Positions 8,515 through 15,639 of a DNA stretch of 26,333 nt are shown piece after piece. Origin of the DNA: an uncultured Oceanospirillales bacterium (lineage in GTDB: Bacteria; Pseudomonadota; Gammaproteobacteria; Pseudomonadales; Litorivicinaceae); assembly GCA_913061245.1 (NCBI GenBank), contig CAJXTO010000005.1:1-26333 (forward strand), in the 5' to 3' direction. The position numbers were made by a program, and so were the translations under genes. The notes below the pieces were generated by a model that was given only the letters and a program-made list of their open reading frames with translations, searched no databases and was not told the origin of the DNA. Position 1 is the stretch's first letter. The number at the start of each line of letters is the position of its first letter.

Positions 8515-8535
8515 CAAAATTCACTGAGACCATTC

Positions 8536-9631
8536 ATGGAAATAAATGCCCGTAATGCAATGATGGCAGACCTCAAAGCGCGTACTGACGTGCTGAGGGG
8601 GTATCTTTGACTACACTGCCAAACGCGAACGACTTGACGAAGTCAATTTAGAGCTTGAAGACCCAAACGTCTGGAATGATCCATCGAAAGCGCAAGCACT
8701 CGGGCGCGAGCGCGCAAGCTTGGAAGCTGTTGTTGAAACAATTGACGAGTTAGATCAAAGCCTCTCTGATCAGAAAGAATTAACGGACATGTTGCTCGAA
8801 GAGGACGACGAGGACGGTCTCGCTGAGGTGGATGAGGAACTCGAGCGTTTAGAGACTCTAGTTGCTGGTCTTGAATTTCGTCGGATGTTCTCTGGCGAAG
8901 CGGACGGTAATAATTGCTATCTGGATATACAGGCCGGTTCTGGCGGAACTGAGGCACAGGATTGGGCCAATATGTTACTCCGTATGTATCTACGCTGGTC
9001 TGAGAAAAAAGGGTTCAAGGTTGAGGTTGTCGAAGTCTCAGAGGGCGAGGTTGCCGGGATTAAAAGCGCCACGATCCACGTGCAAGGCGAATATGCCTAT
9101 GGCTGGTTACGAACAGAGACAGGTGTTCACCGGTTAGTACGTAAGAGTCCTTTTGACTCTGGGGCCCGACGTCATACGTCATTCTCCTCAGTATTTGTCT
9201 CACCTGAGATTGACGATAACGTGGAAATTGACATCGATCCGTCGGATCTTCGTATCGACACCTACCGCGCTTCAGGGGCCGGTGGTCAGCACGTTAACCG
9301 GACGGATTCAGCTGTCCGAATTACCCACGAACCGAGTGGTGTTGTCGTGCAATGCCAAAGTCAGCGTTCGCAACATCAGAACAAAGACTTCGCGATGAAA
9401 CAGCTCCGCGCTAAGTTGTACGAACGGGAGATGGACGCGCGTCGTGCTGAAGCACAAGCACTTGAAGATTCAAAAGCGGATATTGGCTGGGGTAGCCAAA
9501 TTCGTTCTTATGTTTTGGATTCAAGTCGAATCAAAGATTTGAGAACCGGCGTTGAGACCTCCAATACGCAGTCCGTATTAGACGGCGCCCTCGATCCTTT
9601 TATTGAAGCAAGTTTAAAGCAGGGACTGTAA
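8536..9631 (+). CDS. prfB: Peptide chain release factor 2, with programmed +1 frameshift
   Basis: Translation starts at ATG 8536 and reads 24 codons (MEINARNAMMADLKARTDVL, then RGYL) to an in-frame TGA at 8608-8610. The site AGG GGG TAT CTT TGA C is the conserved prfB frameshift cassette: an internal Shine-Dalgarno (AGGGGG), the slippery CTT, and a UGA followed by C. A +1 shift skips T8608 and continues from GAC 8609 to the stop at 9629-9631, giving 364 residues, the usual RF2 length. The tripeptide anticodon SPF is at about 204-206 and the catalytic GGQ at 249-251. RF2 releases peptides at UGA and UAA, so low RF2 favours the shift (autoregulation). Its stop overlaps the lysS start (TAATG). 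Confidence 0.97.
8596..8611 (+). promoter_or_regulatory. prfB: RF2 autoregulatory +1 frameshift site
   Basis: The bases AGGGGGTATCTTTGAC contain an internal Shine-Dalgarno-like AGGGGG three bases before the CTT slippery codon, which is directly followed by UGA-C, a poor termination context. This is the canonical arrangement that stimulates ribosomes to slip from CUU to UUU when RF2 is limiting. Nothing departs from the known cassette. Confidence 0.95.
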
Positions 9632-11145
9632 TGACTGATCACAACACTCCAGAAATCGAAGTCGATGAAAATCAACTCATTGCTGAGAGACAGAAAAAGC
9701 TGTCCCTGATTCGTGATGCTGAGGGACCAACCTTTCCTAACGATTTCAGACGGAGTCATTTAGCGCTTGATCTCGTAAACGCGCATGGTGCGGATGAAAA
9801 AGAAGCATTGGCTGAAAAAGGAATCGAAGTCGCTGTTTGTGGCCGCATTATGTTGCGTCGAATCATGGGGAAAGCGAGCTTTTTAACTATTCAGGATGTG
9901 AGTGGTCGTATTCAGCTGTATGCAAGAAAAGCGGATCTACCTGACGGAGTCTATGACGATTTTAAAACCTGGGATTTGGGCGATATTATTGGTGGCCGTG
10001 GCACACTGTTTAAAACCAATACGGGTGAGTTGTCAGTTCATCTGACCGAGATTCGGTTGCTTACAAAGTCATTGCGTCCACTTCCAGACAAGCACAAAGG
10101 GTTGACTGATACAGAACAGCGTTATCGTCAGCGCTACGTGGATCTCATGACGAATGATGAAACGCGTAAAGTATTTACCATGCGCTCGAAAGTCATCGCA
10201 GCGATTCGTCACTTCTTTGAGTCACGTGATTTCTTAGAAGTAGAAACTCCAATGCTTCAGGTCATTCCAGGTGGAGCGACCGCGCGTCCTTTCGTTACCC
10301 ATCACAACGCGCTCGATATCGAGATGTATCTCCGAATTGCACCCGAGTTGTTTTTGAAGCGCTTGGTTGTTGGTGGATTTGAGCGTGTGTTCGAGATTAA
10401 CCGTAACTTCCGAAATGAAGGATTGTCCACGCGGCATAACCCAGAATTCACCATGCTTGAATTCTATTGGGCTTATGCGGACTACCGTGACTTGATCGAA
10501 ACAACTGAGGTACTGCTTCGTGAGGTTGCAGAGAACGTATGTGGCAAAACGGTGTTCACACTCGAAGATGGTTCGCAGGTCGATTTGAAAGAACCCTTCC
10601 ATACGCTGACTGTCAAAGAAGCAATCTTGAAGTATTGCGACCAAGCGACTGATGCTATTTTGGATGATCTTTCGCAAGCAACAACCCTCGCAAAGTCATT
10701 AGGTCTTAAGGTTGAGTCATCTTGGGGTCTCGGGAAGGTTCAAATTGAAATCTTCGAGGCGGTTGCCGAAGAACAGTTGATGCATCCGACGTTCATTACT
10801 GAATATCCGGCTGAAGTGAGTCCTCTGGCGCGTCGTAATGACGAAAATCCATTTGTGACGGATCGATTTGAGTTTTTCATTGGTGGACGCGAATTGGCTA
10901 ATGGTTTTAGCGAGCTCAATGACGCTGAAGATCAAGCACAACGATTCCGTGAGCAAGTTGAGCAAAAGGCCGATGGCGACGATGAAGCGATGTTCTACGA
11001 TGATGACTATGTCAGAGCTTTAGAATACGGTTTGCCACCGACTGCCGGTGAAGGAATTGGCATTGATCGATTGGTGATGTTCTTGGCTGAGCAACACTCG
11101 ATTCGTGATGTGATTCTCTTTCCGGCAATGCGTCCACAGGCATAA
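9631..11145 (+). CDS. lysS: Lysyl-tRNA synthetase, class II
   Basis: A 504-residue class II lysyl-tRNA synthetase, normal for the bacterial enzyme. An N-terminal OB-fold anticodon-binding domain (about 60-150; GRIMLRRIMGKASFLTIQD) precedes the catalytic domain. Motif 1 is seen at FLEVETPMLQVIPGGATARP, motif 2 at FEINRNFRNEGLSTRHNPEF and motif 3 at GEGIGIDRLVMFL near the C-terminus. It charges tRNA-Lys in the cytosol. The prfB-lysS pair, with TAATG overlap, is the common proteobacterial arrangement. No terminator is visible after lysS, and an 18-codon ORF begins 12 bases later, so the unusual downstream cluster may be cotranscribed with it. Confidence 0.97.
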   Translation: MTDHNTPEIEVDENQLIAERQKKLSLIRDAEGPTFPNDFRRSHLALDLVNAHGADEKEALAEKGIEVAVCGRIMLRRIMGKASFLTIQDVSGRIQLYARKADLPDGVYDDFKTWDLGDIIGGRGTLFKTNTGELSVHLTEIRLLTKSLRPLPDKHKGLTDTEQRYRQRYVDLMTNDETRKVFTMRSKVIAAIRHFFESRDFLEVETPMLQVIPGGATARPFVTHHNALDIEMYLRIAPELFLKRLVVGGFERVFEINRNFRNEGLSTRHNPEFTMLEFYWAYADYRDLIETTEVLLREVAENVCGKTVFTLEDGSQVDLKEPFHTLTVKEAILKYCDQATDAILDDLSQATTLAKSLGLKVESSWGLGKVQIEIFEAVAEEQLMHPTFITEYPAEVSPLARRNDENPFVTDRFEFFIGGRELANGFSELNDAEDQAQRFREQVEQKADGDDEAMFYDDDYVRALEYGLPPTAGEGIGIDRLVMFLAEQHSIRDVILFPAMRPQA

Positions 11146-11157
11146 GAAGACGCAGAG

Positions 11158-11214
11158 ATGGATGAACTTAACTACGTTGATCCATTTGCTTTGCCTTCGC
11201 TGGTGACCCCATGA
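11158..11214 (+). CDS. Possible 18-residue peptide ORF at head of exporter-like cluster
   Basis: ATG at 11158 opens a frame of 18 codons, MDELNYVDPFALPSLVTP, ending at TGA 11212-11214. It fills nearly all of the 65-base gap between lysS and the next gene, and its stop overlaps that gene's ATG in the ATGA configuration typical of translational coupling. AAGAAG at 11144-11149, one mismatch from AAGGAG, lies eight bases upstream. It could be a coupling leader, a true small peptide associated with the exporter-like proteins, or coincidence. It has no glycine-glycine leader-cleavage site and no NHLP-type leader. Length alone gives no statistical support. Confidence 0.35.
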   Translation: MDELNYVDPFALPSLVTP

Positions 11215-11621
11215 ACCCCTGGATTGCACATCTTGAAAATCAAGATTTGAAATGGATCGTTGATCACGGTCAGGGTGTCTATTTGGACCCGGGAATTGAC
11301 GTCCATTTCCCAAAGCCTACGTTGATTCTTGATGGGCAGCTCGAATGCCGAAGTCATGTGCGAGGGAGTGGCGCATTACTTGGAATATCTGAGTGGTACT
11401 TGGAAGTCGATCAGGGAGCACTTTGGAGTGTGAATACCCCTGTTTGGGCGCTCGAGCTTCCATTGACTCGACAGCACAAATCAACCTGGAGTGTCGCAAT
11501 TGCTGTTGCGATGTCTGCTGAGACGAGACTTGCACAACCTGATGCTCAAGGGCTTGCTGATGTGGAAGCGGCTCGTTTGAAATTCCGGTATGTTGTAAGT
11601 CAGTTAGAGACCACTTTATGA
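11211..11621 (+). CDS. Small cNMP-binding-fold-like protein, first gene of degenerate NHLP-like cluster
   Basis: A 136-residue soluble protein without signal peptide or membrane helix. Residues 8-85 follow the spacing of a cyclic-nucleotide-binding beta-roll: an initial helix (LENQDLKWIVDHG), then VYLDPGIDVHFPKPTLILDG in the place of the PGe-x-vlxG segment, then GSGALLGISEWYLE where family members have G-x-hxG. The residues that grip the phosphate in real cNMP receptors are not apparent, so it is probably a non-binding variant. The start is forced, because in-frame stops lie just upstream, and GGTGA at 11203-11207 may help. It is followed after nine bases by the HlyD-like gene. The fold call is inference from weak pattern similarity. 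Confidence 0.6.
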   Translation: MNPWIAHLENQDLKWIVDHGQGVYLDPGIDVHFPKPTLILDGQLECRSHVRGSGALLGISEWYLEVDQGALWSVNTPVWALELPLTRQHKSTWSVAIAVAMSAETRLAQPDAQGLADVEAARLKFRYVVSQLETTL

Positions 11622-11630
11622 GGAATTTAA

Positions 11631-12137
11631 GTGGCTGAAGAGATGCGCCAATCGGCGACAGATAGCTTGGGATTACCTCGTCGCATGTGGTGGCTGTGGC
11701 CATTTGTCGCGCTCTTGATTGTGATTTGGGCGATTAGCTTGTGGGCGGTCCGGGTCGCTGATACAGAAACAGCGCTGGGTGTTGTGACTTCCCACCGTGG
11801 CCTCGGAAACACCGCGCGCGCAGAGGTGGCCTTATTTGTTCCGTCGTCAATCCAGCCTCGGGTACTTGGTGAACGTGTCGATGTCACCTGCCAGGGAGTG
11901 ACGCTCTCAGGACAGGTCTTCACAGATTCTGGCGATATTTTGTCGGTGCAAGATATTCGTGATTGGGTCGGTAGTCGTCTATTGGCTGAACGCCTCTTTA
12001 ACGATGGTGTGCGATTACAGCAGGTTGTCACTGAATCAGGAGCCAATATCCCAGCACCCGGTGAGCATTGCGACGTCACTGTAATTAGTGGGCGTATTCG
12101 TCTTTTGGAGCTTTTGGGGCGTAGCCTGAACCCATGA
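11631..12137 (+). CDS. Minimal HlyD-like membrane protein resembling NHLM secretion adaptor, hairpin domain absent
   Basis: A 168-residue protein starting at GTG 11631, with AGGA at 11621-11624 six bases upstream. One transmembrane helix spans about 20-42 (WWLWPFVALLIVIWAISLWA). Residues 62-166 resemble the C-terminal part of NHLM-type HlyD proteins (the family modelled by TIGR03794): a beta segment LFVPSSIQPRVLGERVDV, then LTEXGR-like helices, then GEHCDVTVISGRIRLLELLG matching the family's GTLCSAEVTV...PLLR end. The biotinyl-lipoyl domain and periplasmic coiled-coil hairpin that normally lie between them (over 200 residues) are missing. It therefore cannot bridge to an outer-membrane channel in the usual way. 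Its stop overlaps the next start (ATGA). Confidence 0.65.
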   Translation: MAEEMRQSATDSLGLPRRMWWLWPFVALLIVIWAISLWAVRVADTETALGVVTSHRGLGNTARAEVALFVPSSIQPRVLGERVDVTCQGVTLSGQVFTDSGDILSVQDIRDWVGSRLLAERLFNDGVRLQQVVTESGANIPAPGEHCDVTVISGRIRLLELLGRSLNP

Positions 12138-13363
12138 CTGCAATTCTTGATGGTTTGATTGCGACAGGAGCGACTTTTGAAGCTGTCGCTGATGAAGCTG
12201 GAACACTCGGCTATCAAGTCAAAGAACGCCGACTCAAACCTCCAGTCGCAGGCTCTGTCTTTGTTGACGAAACAGGGTTACTTCAACGCGTGCGCTACCA
12301 ATTCTTCGATTGGGTGATGAGTGTTGATGGTGATTCAAAAATACATGTGACGCGGTGGCGCAAAGCATTTGCTGTCGGTGGTTACGTCCTTGAGCCAGAC
12401 AGTCCTGATTATGCCCTTACGGTTCAATGGTTCGCACTCACTTTGGTTGTTCTTGCGCGACTGTTACTCGTGATGTTGGTCAGTATCCTTGGTCAGGTCA
12501 GTGATGCCTCATTGACGCCACTTTGGATATTAACCGCTCTCATTCTTGCATCCACAACCTACACGTCGATCACGCTCATCCATAGGTCTCAGTGGAATGA
12601 TCTAGAGGCTGCGTTAGACGCAATGGCTCCGGACTGGATTCCGCGTCTCTCGAGAGATGTTGGTGGTCGCATTCTCGCGATCAGTACCATGTTTGGAATG
12701 TTGTTACTGGATAGTGTTCTGCATTTATCCGCATCAATCTGGGTGGTCGGACTTGGTTTTTTGTTTCTTGATCTCATGCCGACACGCCATTTTAAGCAGG
12801 CTCGAGCACTAACCCATAACCCACGTGTGCGAACCGAACGTGAGCCAAAAAAAATGATGAGTGAGCTCCGTGATTTGCTGAATATTAAAGGTCCTGGCGT
12901 ACACGTATTACGTACTCAAGTTCCTGAGATGCTATTGAGAGCGAGCGAGGAACTGGTTCGCGAAGGTGAGCCGATTACGGTATTGGGGCCTGAGTCGGAG
13001 TTTTTACCGGGGACATTACGCAGTAACTTTGCTTGGGATGCGAGCGAAGTCGGTGAATATCATTTCGGTAATCTGATGGACTTGATCGGCTTTGATCATT
13101 GGAGAGAGCGGTTTGGCGGATCACTGAATTACCGTATTGGTCCTGATAATCAGGGTCTTTCTTCATCAGAGGCGGCTGCATTATCTGTGGCTCGAGCGCT
13201 TGCGCAAGGCGCAGATACTTTAATCATGGTGGACGCTTTGGCGCCGTTATCTGCCGACCGGCAGATGGAGCTCTTAAACAGATTGGGCTCAGCCAACTGC
13301 CGAATTTTCGTTTTCTCCAGCGTGTCTGATTTGTGGGAAGGGGATGTCATTGAGCTCGACTGA
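12134..13363 (+). CDS. Degenerate peptidase-ABC exporter homologue (NHLM ABC1-like), ATPase-dead
   Basis: A 409-residue membrane protein. Residues 1-95 look like a C39 bacteriocin-peptidase domain: AVADEAGTLGYQVKERRLKP parallels the helix after the catalytic Cys, and VTRWRKAFAVGGYVLEPDSP parallels the domain's end. The domain has no Cys. About 3-4 membrane helices follow (98-230) instead of six. The C-terminus is the second half of an ABC ATPase: FLPGTLRSNFAWD (290-302) matches the post-Q-loop GTxRdN segment, the signature is LSSSE (342-346), and Walker B is TLIMVD (362-367) with A368 replacing the catalytic Glu. Ser lies near 395 where the H-loop His belongs. The Walker A half is absent. The frame is intact and the ends overlap both neighbours, which argues against a decayed pseudogene. 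Confidence 0.7.
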   Translation: MTAILDGLIATGATFEAVADEAGTLGYQVKERRLKPPVAGSVFVDETGLLQRVRYQFFDWVMSVDGDSKIHVTRWRKAFAVGGYVLEPDSPDYALTVQWFALTLVVLARLLLVMLVSILGQVSDASLTPLWILTALILASTTYTSITLIHRSQWNDLEAALDAMAPDWIPRLSRDVGGRILAISTMFGMLLLDSVLHLSASIWVVGLGFLFLDLMPTRHFKQARALTHNPRVRTEREPKKMMSELRDLLNIKGPGVHVLRTQVPEMLLRASEELVREGEPITVLGPESEFLPGTLRSNFAWDASEVGEYHFGNLMDLIGFDHWRERFGGSLNYRIGPDNQGLSSSEAAALSVARALAQGADTLIMVDALAPLSADRQMELLNRLGSANCRIFVFSSVSDLWEGDVIELD

Positions 13364-15182
13364 ACCACAAATTTTTAAGCTCGAAGCCGGTAAGGTATCT
13401 GCTGGTCTCGCCAGAGATCGCTTATGGCAAGTGAAAGAGGGTCAGGCCAGACTGCGATTTCTGATTGCTGGCGACGAAATAGGTACTATGCCAGTCCCTG
13501 AATCCGGCTGGTTTTTGGTGCCTGAATCAGACTATCTGCGCGTTCAGCTGATCGCGGAAACCGCCATCTCATTTGAAAGCCGATTACCGTTAAGCTTAAT
13601 TCCAAGACTTGGTGATTTAGGCCGTAATCAGCTGATTCAACCGATCCGTCAGATGATGTCTGCCGCAGGAATAGATGATGGTCTGGTCGACTGGAGTGTG
13701 AAGTTAGCTCAGCCCACATTCCGATCTTGGTTTGGCGAGTCATTGGACCAAGCAATTAAACTCAATCAGCCAATGTCGCCAGATGTTGTTACACCGCTGA
13801 TAGCCGACCACGTCCCACGAACCATTTTAGAACAGGATTCGATTCCTGAAGAACGTCGAGCACTGGTGGTTTTGGTTATTACATCGGTACTGTCAATTGT
13901 TGCCATTGTGAGTTGGCTCTGTGCATTAGTCGCCTTTGAGGCTCCAGGCTTTTCCTTAAGTTATCACTATTCAGCAGTCGCTCTTGGTGCGTTAGGAATC
14001 ATCGCGCTGACCATCTGGGTAATTCACATATTTGCTCAACAGTTTCGAGATGTCTTGCCGGTTGGTTTAGCGGCAGCACTGGCAATGACAACGCTGATTC
14101 TTTTGTTCGAAGCTCCGATACTTGCGATATCACTGATTTTTTCGGGTTGTTTGATTGGCGGGGCATACTGGGTGTATGTGCAACGATTACTGCCAGATCT
14201 TCCTTCAATTGATCAACCGATGCGCTGGCTTTCACTTCGATTGGCGCGTGATGGCGTTCCATCGGTCAGAGGGCGCGTTATCGAAGTTTGGGATCAGGCC
14301 CGTCAGTGGGTTGTCGCGCGGATTGAATTAGTCGCTGAATACAGCCGTTTCAGCCGCTCCGTGATTGCAGCAAGTTTAGTGATTCCAGCGATCGCATCGA
14401 CTGACGACACAAGACCTGTGGTGTTAACGGGACTGTCCCTTGCCGCTCTCCTTTTGCTTGAGCGCTTGCGTGCGGCGATGCCAGTCAGTCTTGATTCACC
14501 AGCCGAGCAAGGCGGTCGCAAAACAATACGACCACTAGCACTAAGTGGTGAGGTGCAATACGAAGGGGTGGTATTTCGACGCCATGCAGGCGAGGCGCCG
14601 CTATTTGATCAAATGAATTTCCATTGTCCTGATGACAGTTTGGTCCGAATTACTGCCGCCGAAGGTGCGGGTCTTTCAACTCTTAAGCATTTATTACTTC
14701 GTCAGGTTTCCCCAGAGCGAGGTGTTGTACGCGTCGGCGGGATGGATGTGGCGCGTTTAGACCCGCGAGTGTTGGCATATTCAGTGATCATGTTGGATCA
14801 CCCGAGGGATTCTGAAGTTTCAACTGTTGGGGAATGGCTATTCATTGAGCAGGGCATCGAGCCCTCAACGCTCGAGATGCATCTCCAGGCATTGTCAGCG
14901 AATCATTGGATTGAATTACTCCATGATCGTTTAAATGCACCTTTAGGAGCTTTGCAATCGATGGCGGGTCCGCATGGCATGAATCGCCTGAAACTGGCGA
15001 GAGCGTTATCGAGAAAAGGTCAATTGATGTGGCTCGATCATTGGTTAATGGGCCTTGATCAATCTTCGCGAGCGCATGTCATTCACAGTTTGGTTGAGCG
15101 TTCAGGCACGCGATTTGTCGTTGATCGAAATGAGCTATTGAAAGGCCATGCTTCGATTCATTGGGAGATTGCGCGTGATTGA
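13344..15182 (+). CDS. Degenerate ABC exporter homologue with cNMP-like N-terminus (NHLM ABC2-like), ATPase-dead
   Basis: A 612-residue protein. The N-terminal part (about 24-110) resembles the cNMP-like domain of NHLM ABC2 (TIGR03797 family), beginning DRLWQVKEGQARLRFL. Five to six membrane helices lie between 172 and 380. The nucleotide-binding domain starts at about 405 (LSGEVQYEGVVFRRHAGEAP) and keeps the fold, but its catalytic positions are lost. Walker A is AAEGAGLST (438-446) with L444 for Lys, Q-loop Gln is D485, the signature is MAGPH (540-544), Walker B is LMWLD with H566 for Glu, and the H-loop His is D594. ATP hydrolysis is not expected. GGGAAGGGG precedes the ATG, and the gene overlaps its upstream neighbour by 20 bases and the next by 8. 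Confidence 0.72.
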   Translation: MSLSSTEPQIFKLEAGKVSAGLARDRLWQVKEGQARLRFLIAGDEIGTMPVPESGWFLVPESDYLRVQLIAETAISFESRLPLSLIPRLGDLGRNQLIQPIRQMMSAAGIDDGLVDWSVKLAQPTFRSWFGESLDQAIKLNQPMSPDVVTPLIADHVPRTILEQDSIPEERRALVVLVITSVLSIVAIVSWLCALVAFEAPGFSLSYHYSAVALGALGIIALTIWVIHIFAQQFRDVLPVGLAAALAMTTLILLFEAPILAISLIFSGCLIGGAYWVYVQRLLPDLPSIDQPMRWLSLRLARDGVPSVRGRVIEVWDQARQWVVARIELVAEYSRFSRSVIAASLVIPAIASTDDTRPVVLTGLSLAALLLLERLRAAMPVSLDSPAEQGGRKTIRPLALSGEVQYEGVVFRRHAGEAPLFDQMNFHCPDDSLVRITAAEGAGLSTLKHLLLRQVSPERGVVRVGGMDVARLDPRVLAYSVIMLDHPRDSEVSTVGEWLFIEQGIEPSTLEMHLQALSANHWIELLHDRLNAPLGALQSMAGPHGMNRLKLARALSRKGQLMWLDHWLMGLDQSSRAHVIHSLVERSGTRFVVDRNELLKGHASIHWEIARD

Positions 15183-15639
15183 GCAGCAACTTTTCCTCGG
15201 AGCACTGACTGAGCAAGAATATCGGCATTGGCTTGATAATGCTGTGATTAAGACCTTGAGTCCCGGTGAAACACTCATCGCCGAAGATGATTTTCCTGAT
15301 ATCTATATCGTGCTGCGTGGGCAATTTGCCATGCGTCGTGGGGAACGGTCTCCGGGCATTGTCGGACTGGATGAATTTCTCACAGGATGGATGACAGATC
15401 GAGAATGGCTCGCTGATCGTTCTATGACGTTGATTTATCTCGATTCTGGTCGCTTTGGTCAAATGTTATCTGTCGAGCCTCGGAGAAAACATGTATTCCA
15501 CGAAAGCGTGACGCCGATGTTAGCGGGTCGCCTCTATCGCGATTTGTGCGAGACACAGGAAGTTCCAATTGCTTTAATACGCGGTTTCGAGCGCGGTGTC
15601 AGGCGCTTTCATGAACTCAGGCAGACATTTCTGAAGTGA
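15175..15639 (+). CDS. cNMP-binding-domain protein, last gene of degenerate NHLP-like cluster
   Basis: A 154-residue soluble protein with a cyclic-nucleotide-binding-like beta-roll. LSPGETLIAEDDFPDIYIVL followed by RGQF (28-51) is the PGe-i...d-x-yivl-G signature. GIVGLDEFL (61-69) and DRSMTLIYLD (81-90) occupy the positions of the phosphate-binding cassette, with a Glu and an Arg-Ser retained, so ligand binding is possible though not assured. No DNA-binding domain is attached; the C-terminal helices (about 105-154) are basic. I chose GTG 15175 because GGGAGA at 15163-15168 sits six bases upstream. ATG 15148 is an in-frame alternative that would add nine residues. Its stop overlaps the MFS start (GTGA). 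Confidence 0.75.
   Translation: MIEQQLFLGALTEQEYRHWLDNAVIKTLSPGETLIAEDDFPDIYIVLRGQFAMRRGERSPGIVGLDEFLTGWMTDREWLADRSMTLIYLDSGRFGQMLSVEPRRKHVFHESVTPMLAGRLYRDLCETQEVPIALIRGFERGVRRFHELRQTFLK

Noticed and set aside
7954..8517. 187-residue open frame on the minus strand opposite the RND pump gene
   Set aside because: It lies wholly antisense to a clearly conserved coding region and its end runs through the terminator hairpin; no recognisable protein features.
8480..8535. Separate prfB promoter in the gap after the terminator
   Set aside because: Only about 20 bases remain after the hairpin and no -35/-10 pair is visible; a promoter may lie inside the RND gene but cannot be seen with confidence.
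11627..12217. 196-residue minus-strand open frame opposite the HlyD-like gene
   Set aside because: Composition (Ser/Arg/Thr-rich, no domain pattern) is that of an antisense shadow; the plus-strand frame has the membrane helix, ribosome site and coupled neighbours.
11211..15639. The degenerate exporter cluster as a decaying pseudogene array
   Set aside because: All six frames are open and have plausible ribosome sites, several starts and stops overlap, and no stop or frameshift interrupts them. Decay of five genes would be expected to break at least one.
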